From Anthoceros angustus (lineage: Eukaryota > Streptophyta > Anthocerotopsida > Anthocerotales > Anthocerotaceae), in the NCBI GenBank assembly GCA_010909165.1, contig MU008158.1:1761478-1825477 (forward strand): a DNA stretch of 64,000 bases. Direction: 5' to 3'. The notes under the pieces were generated by a model. The model saw only the letters and a program-made list of their open reading frames with translations, did not search any database and was not told where the DNA came from. Both the position numbers and the translations under genes were made by a program. This document shows, one piece after another, positions 1-10,220 of the stretch. Every line of letters begins with the position of its first letter. Position 1 is the stretch's first letter.

Positions 1-1801
1 TCTTAAAACAGTACCTGAAAGTCTGTTGACCCTAGCCTGAGCTTCTGCTCGTTCAGTGACACCAGAGACAAACGTAATATCTAACTCTAACGGTGTCTTT
101 CCTGTAATCTGTGAACCGGTAAATGGTACCCAACAGGACAGGACAAGTTTAGCACAGGACACTTACAAGTAAATCAAGACTGTGCTGGTAGACTTACAAA
201 GCATGCTAAGACCCAAAAGAAATGCTTGTTGCATACGACCACAACCAACCTGGAAGATTGCCGTGTTGGATGCCTGATGCACTTCGTTAGGAAGTTGTAA
301 GCGCCCATTTGTTTGGACCTGATATCAGACTGCTTGTGAAGGTCATCCAGATTCTAAAAGACACAAGGTCGTTCAGGCACAACAAAGAGCAAGGTCCAGT
401 GGCTATTAGTATACCTGTTCGTGCAACACTGCCAAAACAAGCTGAGTAAAATTGTGCATGTGATTGGTATTTAAACCCACGTAATTTATGACCGGTGCAT
501 CCTGTTCACATACAGGAGTACAAAATCAGCAATGTAATAACTCGGTCACACCCCTAAGATTCAAAAGGACCAATAGATTGCCCTACTGCCGTCATATGCG
601 AGCATTATAAGTGAGAACCTCTCTTATAACAACGAGCCAGATATCACAGATACACAGGGGTAACCCCTATCACCTGTACCTTCTGCTGGATATGCAGTTC
701 CCAGTCGTTGATTTCTTTGGAGGAACCAGAGACAGCAGGCCCGCCATGCTCATCTCCCTGCCTAGGCCACAGATTCAAGATGCCTCCTTGTTCATCGTGA
801 ATATATAAGAACAATGAGCTGAAGCTTTCCTCCCTGAAAAGGACAAGTATGTCAGCTCCAACACCTGACTTGAACAGGTTCTCAGGTAGGGACAGCTGAT
901 TAGCAAAACACAATACCTCAGACCTTCGACCTTGATGCGGGCAGCCCAGTCACCACCATACCCTGCCCCTGATTCCAAGCTTTTTATGAAGGATGTAGAA
1001 AGTAACGTGGCCTTATCTACCAATTCCTGCTCCACTCCCCCAGAGAAGCTCAACTTATCACATATACAACACTTCCTGCACAGCTCAAAATGGCAAACCT
1101 CCAGACTTCCAGAAGGTGAACCGACAAGTTGCACACATACCTGATGCCCATACGTGACACCATCATGCTTTAACCATCCATATCTCTCCAACCCGTCAGA
1201 TTCCTCACACGTATGCCGCAGAGAAAACTGGCCATCTTTTATTCCGACCCACATCAAGCCAACCAACAACGATTTCGGGGACCTGAATTGCCCCATCATC
1301 AGGACGACAAATGTCGGCAATGAGCTATGCTGTAAAGAGATGACGCCTTAAAACCTGCTGCCTGCAGAGACACCAACCTGGTGCGAAGGCCAAAGTAAAG
1401 ATGTGGTCGGTAAGTGCCCCAAAACAGCCGTTCCCGATGCTCACCTTGAAACTGCCACATGGTTGCAGAACTCAGCACAAAATTTGCAGTTGTGCAAGGC
1501 ACAGGAGCATTCGTTCACAATCTGTACTGACCTGTGGCAGATCTGCAACCCGCTCTGCTGGCAGCGGTGTAATTGCTGTAACTTCTGGTGCACTATGGAT
1601 ATCTGCGTACCAGGATTTCACAAACGTCCTCAATGCTAGCACGATTAGCGATGCCAAAATCCCGTACATGGGAATTCTGATGTAGGCAGGGCGCTGCTTG
1701 GCAGCCTTGGGCGGTCTTCTGGGGGGCTTGATCTGTCCAGACTGCGATGCAGCACCCTTGCCGGGCCTGCGCTGCTTCATGGTGCCTTCCACCTGATCCA
1801 T
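1..1801 (-). CDS. GCS1: Mannosyl-oligosaccharide glucosidase (alpha-glucosidase I), 5' part; 3' end beyond the window
   Basis: Glucosidase I (GH63) removes the outermost glucose from the N-glycan precursor in the endoplasmic reticulum. I resolve exons 1532-1801, 1378-1451, 1141-1282, 931-1026, 680-895 and 415-501, all with GT..AG borders and compatible phases; 319-353 and about 15-108 look like further exons, but their phasing is unclear. Exon 1 gives a basic N-terminus and one membrane anchor (YIRIPMYGILASLIVLALRT), as in this type II ER protein. Next come the family motifs GEHRERLFWGTYRPHLYFGL, SLLVGLMWVGIKDG, LRHTCEESDGLERYGW and GYGGDWAARI. Exon 415-501 gives YVGLNTNHMHNFTQL and the last visible exon LELDITFVSG, both in family order. 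The catalytic C-terminal domain lies off the left edge. The start at 1801 gives the anchor; a nearby upstream ATG is in another frame. Identification rests on motif order recalled from plant GCS1. Confidence 0.9.
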
Positions 1802-2055
1802 AACTCAATGTTCACTCCTTTGAGCCTGAGTCGGATCCTGAGGTCTAACAAGTCATCACGTAGCACTGCATGCAGCGTGCGTTTTCTCACGACTTGCCAT
1901 GTGTCTAGGCTAAACCCAGGATGCACGGGACCTCTAAAACCCCAGGCCCTAGTGTGTGAAGTCTGTGTGTTTGGAGCTTTCCTATTCGAGGTCGTTCAAT
2001 TGTCAGGGGCAAGCAGGCAGGTGACGAGCTTCCTCCTTGAGAGGCGCGGGGATCG
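1802..2055. promoter_or_regulatory. Shared divergent promoter/5' UTR space of GCS1 and BLOS2
   Basis: Only 254 bases separate the two divergent start codons, so both promoters and 5' UTRs must lie here or overlap the genes. I see no clear TATA box. Inferred from gene positions only. Confidence 0.5.
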
Positions 2056-2817
2056 ATGGTGACCCACGTCGGAGAGTCCAATGTCGATGACAGGCCAGGA
2101 GAAGGAGCAGGAGGGCGGAAGGACCAGGATCCTGATCCTGACGGGTCGTTCTCACAGGATGCAGGAACGGCAACCTCACCGGTTGAGACGGCATCGATTG
2201 CAGGAGATGTGACTGATGTCAGTCCAGCTTTGGAAGCGAGGCAGGGCGGAGAGCCTGCTGCTGCGACAGACGGAGGACCAAGGGGCAGTGGCGGGGAGGG
2301 AGACGTAGCTCGTGATGCGAGCAGTGGGGAGAAGCCAGGAGGTGAGGCTAACTCAATTCCTGTATCGGATGTTCCAGATGAGAGGTCGCAAGGGCAAGCA
2401 AAGGTTAAAGATCTTGAGGCTGAAGGATCCGCGGGGGATGTCATCTCAGAGCCATCGTCCTCTGGAGGACCTCCACCTGACCCGTTTGCAGTGGCTCTGG
2501 AGAATTTATTCCGGAATGTGACGCAAATCGTCCAAGGAGAATTCCAGCTTGCACACATTGATTACAGGCTCCTGGAGAAGCTCAATCTGCGGGCGGCTAA
2601 GGAGTATGACAATTATGTAGACTTTGCAAATGGCCTTAGAGTATTTGTGGAGCAGGTTAGGGAGAAGCACGACAAGTTCCGGGATTATCTGTACCAAATC
2701 GAAGAAATTGACAGAGAAGTCACGCACCTGGAGGCCCTGGTGTCTACTCTGGACAGCTACAGTGGCTCCTTGTACACTAAAGTCATGGCCGCGTACAGCG
2801 AGCACAAACATCAATAG
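2056..2817 (+). CDS. BLOS2: BLOC-1 subunit 2 homologue (BLOS2), with a long disordered N-terminus
   Basis: Small coiled-coil subunit of BLOC-1, which acts in endosome-to-vacuole/lysosome sorting. The 253-residue single-exon frame has two parts. Residues 1 to about 140 are low-complexity (Gly, Asp, Glu, Ser, Pro) and look disordered. Residues 142-250 are the conserved part: PFAVALENLFRNVTQIVQGE, LLEKLNLRAAKEYDNYVDFA, GLRVFVEQVREKHDKF and then a second helix ending in LEALVSTLDSYSGSLYTKV. This pattern matches the BLOS2 family, whose members are usually about 140-150 residues, so this copy has roughly 100 extra residues at the front. The start at 2056 is the first ATG in frame; a shorter start inside the extension cannot be excluded. 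No intron is needed. Confidence 0.8.
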   Translation: MVTHVGESNVDDRPGEGAGGRKDQDPDPDGSFSQDAGTATSPVETASIAGDVTDVSPALEARQGGEPAAATDGGPRGSGGEGDVARDASSGEKPGGEANSIPVSDVPDERSQGQAKVKDLEAEGSAGDVISEPSSSGGPPPDPFAVALENLFRNVTQIVQGEFQLAHIDYRLLEKLNLRAAKEYDNYVDFANGLRVFVEQVREKHDKFRDYLYQIEEIDREVTHLEALVSTLDSYSGSLYTKVMAAYSEHKHQ

Positions 2818-3922
2818 CATACTCAGCAATTGGACTTTTCAGCTTTTCGAGTCAAGTTCAGAAAAGTGTTGTTCAGGTGTGTGTCCTGTTCTGTGTTATC
2901 TATAATCTAGTTCAACTTGAGCAGGTTGGGGGTGCTATTTGCCAGCAAGAAGCAAAGCCTCCTGCCTGCGAGGGAAGTCACGAGGTTCTGATGGGAATCG
3001 TATGCTGGCCGACCAGGAATCGATGTGCTGAAAGGAAACTTTCTTCTCAGGAACTAGGAATCGAAATGCGGACACGAAATATTCTTACCATTGACCAGGC
3101 AACAAACTGTTCAACGGAGTTCTTGTTCTCATGGACCAGGTTAACTACGATCCTCACATACTCATCACCTCGCCCGGGGTGGGAAAGCGGACTCGCCATC
3201 TGAGATGGTGCCCCACACAAATTATAACACAAGAAAGCTGTGGGTTGTCTTGAACTTAAGGAAGGACTAGAGGGCAGCCTGCAAGAGAAAGAGTTGTCTG
3301 GTCTGCACGCTTTAGTGTGTTCTGCACATCCCGCCAAATTATCTCACAACATCGCAGTCCGTCACCAAGGGCCCCAGACCTGGTGTGGACCGAAAGAATA
3401 TCCGACTTGCAAACAATAGGAGAGACACTAACAAAACGCGGTCGCAGTCTGCCAAGCATTAAGGCAATGCTTGCCTACATAAGCCACGTGCACAAGAGCC
3501 CCATGCAAGCACCGACACGTCTCCCCAGCTCTACCCACAACCTTGTCTTCCGCAATTCTAATCAGGACCTGTCTCCAGCAATTCTAATCAGGTCCAAACC
3601 TCCACCAGCTGGTGCCCTCCCGCCCGTGCTCAAGCAAACCTCAGGAAAGTTAGCAACCGAGATCGCCAGCACTGGCCACCTCGACATAATGGCAATCCTG
3701 GGAATGATCTGCAGCCAAACCGAAGTGTCGGGCCACCATGCTTCGGTAGTACATTCGGGATCCACAAACATACTTCGCAACTGTCACCTGCTAGAATCCT
3801 CTAACCCGAAAACCCCTTTAATCCTACCCACTACAACTGTTGTCTACATGTAAGAAGACTTCTGAACCTTCCGCGCAGGAAGACTCGGAGAAGTTATTGA
3901 GGGCAGAAAGGATGGCAACGAC
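2818..3922. other. Intergenic region between convergent BLOS2 and TOC64
   Basis: Holds the 3' UTRs of BLOS2 (+) and TOC64 (-). A 178-codon open frame at 3317-3853 (+) shows no recognisable domain and has irregular composition, so I do not call it a gene. A short direct repeat (CAATTCTAATCAGG) occurs twice near 3555-3592. Confidence 0.5.
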
Positions 3923-5737
3923 CTACTGATAGAGAGATTTCTGAAGAACCCTGAGAGCATCTTGTGTGTCTCTGTTAGTCGGCTCAAGCACGAGCACTTG
4001 CTTGTAGTCTTCTTCGGCTTCCCTGTAGTAGCCAAGATACTCTCGAGCTCTGCCCCTCCTGAAGTACGCCTTTACACTCTTCTTGTCGAGAGAGATGGCT
4101 TTGCTGCAGTCTGCCACCACTTCCTTGAAACTGCCCATCTTCATGTGCGCCATAGCCCTGTTGGTATAGTAACTGGGATTGCCACCATCCAGCTTGATGG
4201 CCTCGGAGTAGAACTTCACGGCCGTTTGATATTCCTGCTTCTTGAAGGCGGCGTTGCCTTGGTCCTTGGCTGTTTCTGCACCTTCACTGTTGACGTTGGT
4301 GACAGAGGCGACCTCAGGAGCGGCAGCCTGTTCTTGCAGAGTGCCATAGACTGCCACGACTGTGTCCAACAACAACTGGTCCGCCCCTGGCCTTGCAAGG
4401 AAAGAAACCGATTGAGGGATGCCGTCTATGGATCCCACGGGCACGCTGACCTGGGGGCACCCCGACATACCCGCAATGGAGAGCAACATGAAAGACCGGG
4501 CCCGGAACTCATTCAGTGTCGACAACCTGCTGTTCTTCCTGGGAGGGGGGCCGGCGCAAGTGGGCAACACCAAAACCACATCGCTTCTAAGCAAAGCAAT
4601 CAAGGCAGCCTGCACGTCGGTCTTGATCCTCTGGGCAGCCAACAGACCCTCCTCCTCGACTCCAGCTAGGGCTGCCTGCACCCGCTCAGCAATCCCAGGT
4701 CCCAACTTGGGACTGGCTTCCTTCAGCCACTCCTCGTGGTTGGTCTTAAACTCGTAGGCCTGCAGCAGGAATAGAGAGTCCCTGAGTGCCTCCAGGGCTG
4801 CGAACCCTACATCGCCCTTCCCAGCATCCGCAGACCCCCTGAGAGCCGGAACCTTGTTCGCCAAGTGATCCCCCACATTAGCGTGCCCCACATTCTGCTT
4901 CCCAAACAGCTTCTCAATAGTCCTCACCACCACAGCCACATTCCTGGCCTGCGAGGCAAGCGTAATCTTGAACAAGTCATCGGCCACGACAAATCGCCTG
5001 GGCAGCCGGATCTCCGAGTAGGCGGATCCCAGCAAAACCTGCCCCACCAGCCGCAGCGTGAGCGCATCCTTGGCGAACCATCCCACCGTGTCGAAGCTCT
5101 GCGCCATGGGCACCACCCCGACGGTGGACACGGCCCCGTGCGAGGGCCGGATCCCCAGGATCCCGCAAAACGCAGCCGGAACCCTGACGCTCCCGCCAGT
5201 GTCCGTCCCCAGAGCGAAATCCGCGTGCCCTCCCGCCACAGCCACCGCGGAGCCGGAGGAGGATCCCCCGGGCACTCGCCCCGGGGCAGCGGGGTTGTCC
5301 GGGGTGCCATAGTGGAAGTTCTCGCCCTGTATGCTGTACGCCAACTCGTCCATGTGCGTCTTGCCCAGGCATCGGGCTCCCGCGTCCACCAGCACCCCGA
5401 TCGCGTGCGCCGTCCGGAAGGCCGGCTGGTGCGTCTCCCGCCATGCGGGGTTGCCGAATCCCGTCACGAAGCCCTCCACGTCGAAGATGTCCTTCACAGC
5501 GAAGGTGAGATTGGTGAGCGGAGGGGGAGCCAGCGGCGGCGCGGGCGGCGGCGGCGGATCCAGCTCCAGGTACTGGATGAAGGCGCCGTGCTTCTCCTTG
5601 AAGCTCTGGCCCAGCAGATTGCGGCGGAAGAGGTAGATGCCGGCCACCCCGAGCCCCAGCAGCACCCACAGGTTGGCAGCCATCCTGCCGTGCCTCTGCT
5701 CTTCCCCGTCCCCTCTGAGATAGCGCCACAATGACAT
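3923..5737 (-). CDS. TOC64: TOC64/OEP64-type outer-envelope receptor: membrane anchor, amidase domain, three TPRs
   Basis: TOC64/OM64 proteins dock Hsp90/Hsp70-bound precursors at the chloroplast or mitochondrial surface. The frame encodes 604 residues without introns. Residues 21-38 form one hydrophobic anchor. About 75-480 are an amidase-signature domain, and 490-604 hold three TPRs. Dicarboxylate-clamp positions are visible (KDQGNAAF in TPR1, YYTNRA in TPR2, KAYFRRGRA in TPR3), as expected for binding chaperone C-terminal EEVD. The amidase residues look intact: Lys82 in FAVKDIFD, Ser159/160 in GGSSSGS and Ser183 in DTGGSVR. Published plastid TOC64 is described as catalytically dead, while cytosolic AMI1 keeps the triad but lacks anchor and TPRs, so this copy combines both. 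Met19 is an alternative start, just before the anchor. Plastid versus mitochondrial location cannot be told. Confidence 0.92.
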   Translation of the reverse strand: MSLWRYLRGDGEEQRHGRMAANLWVLLGLGVAGIYLFRRNLLGQSFKEKHGAFIQYLELDPPPPPAPPLAPPPLTNLTFAVKDIFDVEGFVTGFGNPAWRETHQPAFRTAHAIGVLVDAGARCLGKTHMDELAYSIQGENFHYGTPDNPAAPGRVPGGSSSGSAVAVAGGHADFALGTDTGGSVRVPAAFCGILGIRPSHGAVSTVGVVPMAQSFDTVGWFAKDALTLRLVGQVLLGSAYSEIRLPRRFVVADDLFKITLASQARNVAVVVRTIEKLFGKQNVGHANVGDHLANKVPALRGSADAGKGDVGFAALEALRDSLFLLQAYEFKTNHEEWLKEASPKLGPGIAERVQAALAGVEEEGLLAAQRIKTDVQAALIALLRSDVVLVLPTCAGPPPRKNSRLSTLNEFRARSFMLLSIAGMSGCPQVSVPVGSIDGIPQSVSFLARPGADQLLLDTVVAVYGTLQEQAAAPEVASVTNVNSEGAETAKDQGNAAFKKQEYQTAVKFYSEAIKLDGGNPSYYTNRAMAHMKMGSFKEVVADCSKAISLDKKSVKAYFRRGRAREYLGYYREAEEDYKQVLVLEPTNRDTQDALRVLQKSLYQ

Positions 5738-7076
5738 GCAGCAGCCACTGCCTCTACGCCCGCAGCGGATCGGTTCCAGCGCCGATCAATCCCTGCACTC
5801 GCCTCGTCCCTCCCCGACTGCCTGCCTGCCTGCCTGCCTGCCTACCCGCCGGCCGGCCCCGAGCGGCGGCAAGGTGGCGATACTACCATCCCCAAATCTT
5901 GCGTCCACAAATAATACTTCGGCTGACCTTTGTGTCTCTGTATGTGTTCGTGTGTGAGCGCAGAAACCTAATCAACTCCAGCGATTCAGCGTCACATGAC
6001 AAAGAGCTTCTGCTGCAACGACGCCTCGGATGCTCTTGCCCTTTAGCTCTGCACTTCGTGAGCTGTATCGCCGCCGAAAATCACTGCTCCTGGGTAGGCT
6101 GCATCCACAGCTGCTGCATTTCACGACCGGGACACACGCCGGCCCGGGTTTAGGGTTAGATTTCAGGTCTCCTTGTTATCACTCACCCCGAATGAATTTC
6201 GCTCTCTTTTTTTTTTCTCACTCGCTTCGAATGAATTTCGTTCTCATGTTTTTCTAGCGGAACAATTTCCTTCTCATTTGTCATTTGGCTTCAGGTCCTG
6301 TTAATTGAGAATTTGTTTTGACGGTAGCTACGGTGTTTCACAGGAGGAATCAACGCATAGAAAAAAAGTGACCACACACCGTGTCTAGTCTCACTAGGGA
6401 TTGTCACAAGAACAGTGGCACACTTCGGCGCTGCCTGCTTTGAAGAGCCTTGGACACAAGTGGGCATGAGATATGTAGATACTAAGGAACCGAAGGAGCA
6501 CCTGCGCTCTCTCCCAAGTTCCGAGAAGTGCTTAGCCTACCAGGAGATAGCTTTGAGCCTTGGTTCCTAGGGTTCAAGGAACTTGCAGAGCCCGCATGAG
6601 CCCGCCTACCATGAGACTGCCCACCATGAGCATGCCGCTATCAAAAGTGCACACCAATTGGTGACGAACGTGAACGATAATATATGCACATATAATACAC
6701 AACATAGAATGTCTGCAAATAAAAATCAGCACAAGATTTCACTCCTCTCATATTGGATCAACCACTTGCTCATTGTACCTCTTCAAGGAATAAGCAATCA
6801 TTCATCCGAAAAAGCACAATGTGGGCTACACAATGATACTTTTAAAAAAATTATATTAATCTATGAATATATATATATATATATATAGTAAGAAATAATT
6901 CTTATCTGAGGTGTGTCTAGAGTGTTCAAGTAAGGATTAAGATATTGTTATCAAAGGTATGTTCTTAGTCATAAAAGAACAAGTATTTTTATTGAGAATA
7001 AAAATGATGGGAAGAACATCTAGAGGACAGCCAAAAAGGACCCTGAACTAGAGGGTTAAGATAAAAAAGAGCAACT
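5738..7076. other. TOC64 upstream region and gene-free intergenic DNA
   Basis: Starts with the TOC64 promoter/5' UTR, then becomes A+T-rich. It holds a (CTGC)n run at 5818-5843 (about 6.5 copies) and an (AT)n run at about 6867-6887. No coding signal seen. Confidence 0.6.
5818..5843. repeat. (CTGC)n microsatellite
   Basis: Six and a half uninterrupted copies of a CTGC unit in the TOC64 upstream region. Confidence 0.95.
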
Positions 7077-7660
7077 AAGCTCCTTACTGAAAGTTACCTA
7101 CTACTCCTAAAACATCATAAGCAGGAAGAACAAAGGGCAGGCAAACCAAACCATGGAGGAAGAGGAAGACGCACGGAGGAAGAGGAAGAAGCGTCACCTT
7201 CAGTTGCCGCCTTGTGGAGAATCGCCATCGAGAGGGCCGTGTGGAGGGCGATGGAGACGCACTGTCGTAAGTAGGTCGTGAAGTGAGAAAGGGACAGCCC
7301 CGCGCCGTGCCGACGGGCGTGGTAGGATTTGACAGAGGACTTGAGAAATTTATTGCAGCCTCAAGAGTTAAGATGAAAAGGAGCAACTAAGCTCCCTACC
7401 GAAAGTTACCTATTGCTCCTAAAACATCATAAGCAGGAAGAACAAAGGGCCTATAAACCACGAAGGAAGAGGAAGAAGCGTCACCTACAGTTGCCGCCTT
7501 GTGGAGAATCGCCATCGAGAGGGCCCTCTGGAGGGCAATAGAGATGCACTATCGGAAGTAGGCCGTGAATTAAGAAAGCGACAGCCCCGCGTCGTGCCGA
7601 CGGGCGTGGTAGGATTTGGCAGAGGACTTGAGAAATTTATCGAAGCCCTCGGCCATTGCC
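7077..7660. repeat. Direct tandem duplication of about 311 bases (element 3' end)
   Basis: Bases 7077-7387 recur at 7388 to about 7660 with few differences (shared CCTAAAACATCATAAGCAGG). Both copies hold the last codons of the decayed retrotransposon and its tail. Confidence 0.85.
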
Positions 7661-9060
7661 CCGTATGTTTCGAGAGCGAGCGGGATAAAGAGGTGGCCCG
7701 ATAGTAGCCTATTGTATACTTCCGGATCTTGAGGGCCACAACCCCAGCAGCAGTCCAACCAGGGCGGTTGGTGATGACCTAAGCAGAGATAGTTTCGCGA
7801 GCTGGGTTTGTAACCACCACGCCCGCCACCAAAACCTGATCACAACGGACAAGGTACAGGTCGGCCCGGATGGAGCGACCTGCACGAAGAGTGTACCCCC
7901 GCTCCCTCCAGGCCATGTAACCACTTTCGTGAGCGGTGGCAAACATGACATCGCGAATGGCATTGTGGGTAGTGATGCGATGACCCCGTGGGGACAACGA
8001 GCAAGGTGCGCCCCAGAGTCATCAAGGGCAAAGCTGCACTCGTAGGTGAGGAGAGAAGACGCCATAGGCTAGAGTAGGCCTAGACGTGATCGCATCGCAG
8101 TGGTAAAGGTGGTTGGTGCAATGACAAAATCCCGTATGCATGGGAGAGTCACAAGCGAAGTGCCTGCCCCCTTATTAGAACAAGAGCGAAGCTGAGACCT
8201 TGTGCACCTAGGGATGGAGAGGTCAAGGAGGACAGACTGAAAAGCCTGGCCAAGCTGCTTCTTAAGTAGCAATGCTTACAACCACCTAAAACCATCGGTG
8301 ATGAGGGGAAGATTCCCTCCTCCACACCAGATACGAGGTCCTTCAAAAAAGGCCTGTCCTGAAGGATGAAGTTAAAGGCCAGTGTGGGGGTTGAGGGAGC
8401 CCAACTGCCTAAGAAAGCCGCCAGGGAAGAAACCTCTTGTGAGAGTAGGCCAGTGCCCCAAAGTTGCATTGGCATGAACGCTTGCCAGCGAGCTAAATCA
8501 CATGTTGGGCACTTAAACGCCCGTGGGCCCATGATGTCCCCCAGAGTATCCATAATCTTCCTGTCAAGCCCCTGCAGTCGAGACAGGAGGACCGAAGATG
8601 GAGGCAACGTGTGGGTGAGGCAACCAGGGCGCCAAGAAAAATAGGAGGAAAGAATACCAAAGGCCACCTGAGCATCCCCAAGCAAAGAGAGGTCCTCGAC
8701 CGGGGATAGGTCCAAGGAAGTTGTCGAAGAAGTCGGGGGAAGCGAAGAGGACCCCCAGAATCCGAAGACCCAAGGCTGAAGCAATTTCCCCAGCAGCGAA
8801 CTATAAAGTGGGGAGGATCCCCGATGGGGACCAGACACGGCACTTGGAAAGCTTGACCTTTAAGGCCACTAAACAGAGCTCATGGGAGAAGAGCCCGAAG
8901 GCCTCCTTGACCTTATCTCGAGACCCAAGGATGTGAGAGTCGTCTGCCAGCGATGGAAAGACATAGTCGCACGCAGAGGAAGCTGGCCTGCAGTGGGCGA
9001 CAGCGAAGAAAGCGCCGCCCACAGGGTCGCATTGCTGAGTACCAGTGGCCAATTCCATGA
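7077..9060 (-). mobile_element. 5'-truncated, decayed non-LTR retrotransposon: RT C-terminal half and endonuclease-like tail
   Basis: Read on the minus strand, the segment begins inside a reverse transcriptase: GTQQCDPVGGAFF at about 9043, then LADDSHILG at about 8950 (family: GTQQGDP and YADD). It continues through VKLSKCRVWSPSG, DAQVAFGILSSYF and CDLARWQAFMPMQLWGTGLL. After a frame change come GAHLARCP and GHRITTHNAIRDVMF, a Cys/His cluster followed by an H-D-like motif as in C-terminal restriction-like endonuclease tails. The C-terminal run FIPLALETYGAMAEGFDKF follows near 7690. Several frameshifts and stops make it dead. Loss of the 5' half is typical of LINE-like target-primed insertion. 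The exact clade and end points are inferred. Confidence 0.72.
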
Positions 9061-9438
9061 TAGAAATAGCAAATCCCAAAGAGGCGTTCTTATAATGGTA
9101 GTAAAGGTTAGAAGACCTCCTATAGAAGTATAGGACAAAAAGGAATAAGGCTCCCAAGTAAAGTAAATACCATTTAACAATACGATTATGATACAATTAT
9201 GCAACGAACTCTCACAACAAAAGAATTGCCCTTGCCACGAATCCACGAATCAGCACAAAAAACGAGGGCTTGCCACGAACTGTGATAGCTAGAAGAAAAT
9301 AAGAAAAGAAGTTTTTTTTATTGGTAGTCAAAGGCATGTGTGCTTGCCACTTTTTTGGAGAGCCACTTATCGGCACTTCACGGTGAAGGTATAAATAACG
9401 TAACTGAAGCGGGAAGGGACCGTGCGGATGGGCTTGCG
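9061..9438 (+). promoter_or_regulatory. TAF7 upstream region
   Basis: A+T-rich stretch between the retrotransposon remnant and the TAF7 start. No certain TATA box. The open frame continues upstream of the chosen start, but family homology begins exactly at 9439. Confidence 0.4.
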
Positions 9439-10056
9439 ATGGAGGAGCAGTTCATCCTGCGAGTGCCCCCGGCTCTGGCGGAGCGCCTGGAGCGAGTGCT
9501 GAACGAGGATTCTGCTGCGTTAAACGATGGCTCCATCGACCTCTCCTTCTTGGAAGACGGCAGGACTGGCACGTTTGTCATTGGCGAGGATTCTTTCCCT
9601 GCAGCTTTACTGGACCTGCCCGCGGTTGTGGAATCGTACAAGACCTACGATCACAACGTGCTCATCAAAACGGCTGACGTCGGGCAGATGATTGTGGTAC
9701 GAGAGGCGAGGGACCCGGCGCCCGAGACGCACGAGTTCAAGCATGGAATCACGCCTCCGATGCGGGACGCTAGGAGGCGGCGGTTCCGCAAAGACCCGGA
9801 CTTGAATCCGGAGCTGGTGCAGCAGGTGGAGAATGACCTGCAGAGCATCCTGGCGGGAGGGACTGCGCGGGACGTAGATGTGGAAGTGGTGGAGCAGGAG
9901 GAGGATGCGGATGATGGCGAGGAGGAGGGCGCGGCATCTCAAGCTGCGCCTGCGTCGGCCCCCGCCGACGCCAAGACCCCCGAGCCAGGGACCCAGGAGG
10001 CGGATGGGGATAACGACATGATGGACGAAGACGACGACGATGATGACTATGATTGA
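9439..10056 (+). CDS. TAF7: TFIID subunit TAF7
   Basis: TAF7 is a TFIID subunit that binds TAF1 and modulates transcription initiation in the nucleus. The single-exon frame encodes 205 residues. It starts with MEEQFILRVPPALAERLERV, the start of the plant family, so I prefer 9439 over the upstream in-frame ATG at 9340. The TAFII55 core follows: DLSFLEDGRTGTFVIGEDSF, PAALLDLPAVVESYKTYDHN, VLIKTADVGQMIVVREARD, HGITPPMRDARRRRFRKDPD and LNPELVQQVENDLQSILAGG. The last 45 or so residues are an acidic tail ending in a run of Asp. Length and domain order are normal for plant TAF7. No intron is needed. Confidence 0.95.
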   Translation: MEEQFILRVPPALAERLERVLNEDSAALNDGSIDLSFLEDGRTGTFVIGEDSFPAALLDLPAVVESYKTYDHNVLIKTADVGQMIVVREARDPAPETHEFKHGITPPMRDARRRRFRKDPDLNPELVQQVENDLQSILAGGTARDVDVEVVEQEEDADDGEEEGAASQAAPASAPADAKTPEPGTQEADGDNDMMDEDDDDDDYD

Positions 10057-10183
10057 TTCAAGCTTCCATGTCGTGAGTCACTGTTTGCTACTTGCTCTTG
10101 AGGTTTATGTGGTTCCTCGTTGATGATGGGCTGCTGGTAGCAGCTCAGTTCTTCTGCCTTGCTTTAGGGTTGCAAAGTTCCGG

Positions 10184-10220
10184 CCTTTCTTGCAGGAGCC
10201 TTGGCAAGAAAGGCTCCTGC
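10184..10220 (+). other. Two overlapping perfect hairpins in the TAF7 3' region
   Basis: CCTTTCTTGC (10184-10193) pairs with GCAAGAAAGG (10204-10213). GCAGGAGCCTT (10192-10202) pairs with AAGGCTCCTGC (10210-10220). The two stems share bases, so only one can form at a time. Probably within the TAF7 3' UTR; function unknown. Confidence 0.6.

Noticed and set aside
3317-3853. 178-codon plus frame between BLOS2 and TOC64
   Set aside because: No domain, no splice or homology support; contains a short internal repeat. Kept only as a note in the intergenic entry.
4865-5734. 289-codon plus-strand open frame
   Set aside because: It lies opposite the well-supported TOC64 gene; an Arg/Pro/His-rich antisense frame produced by high G+C at third positions.
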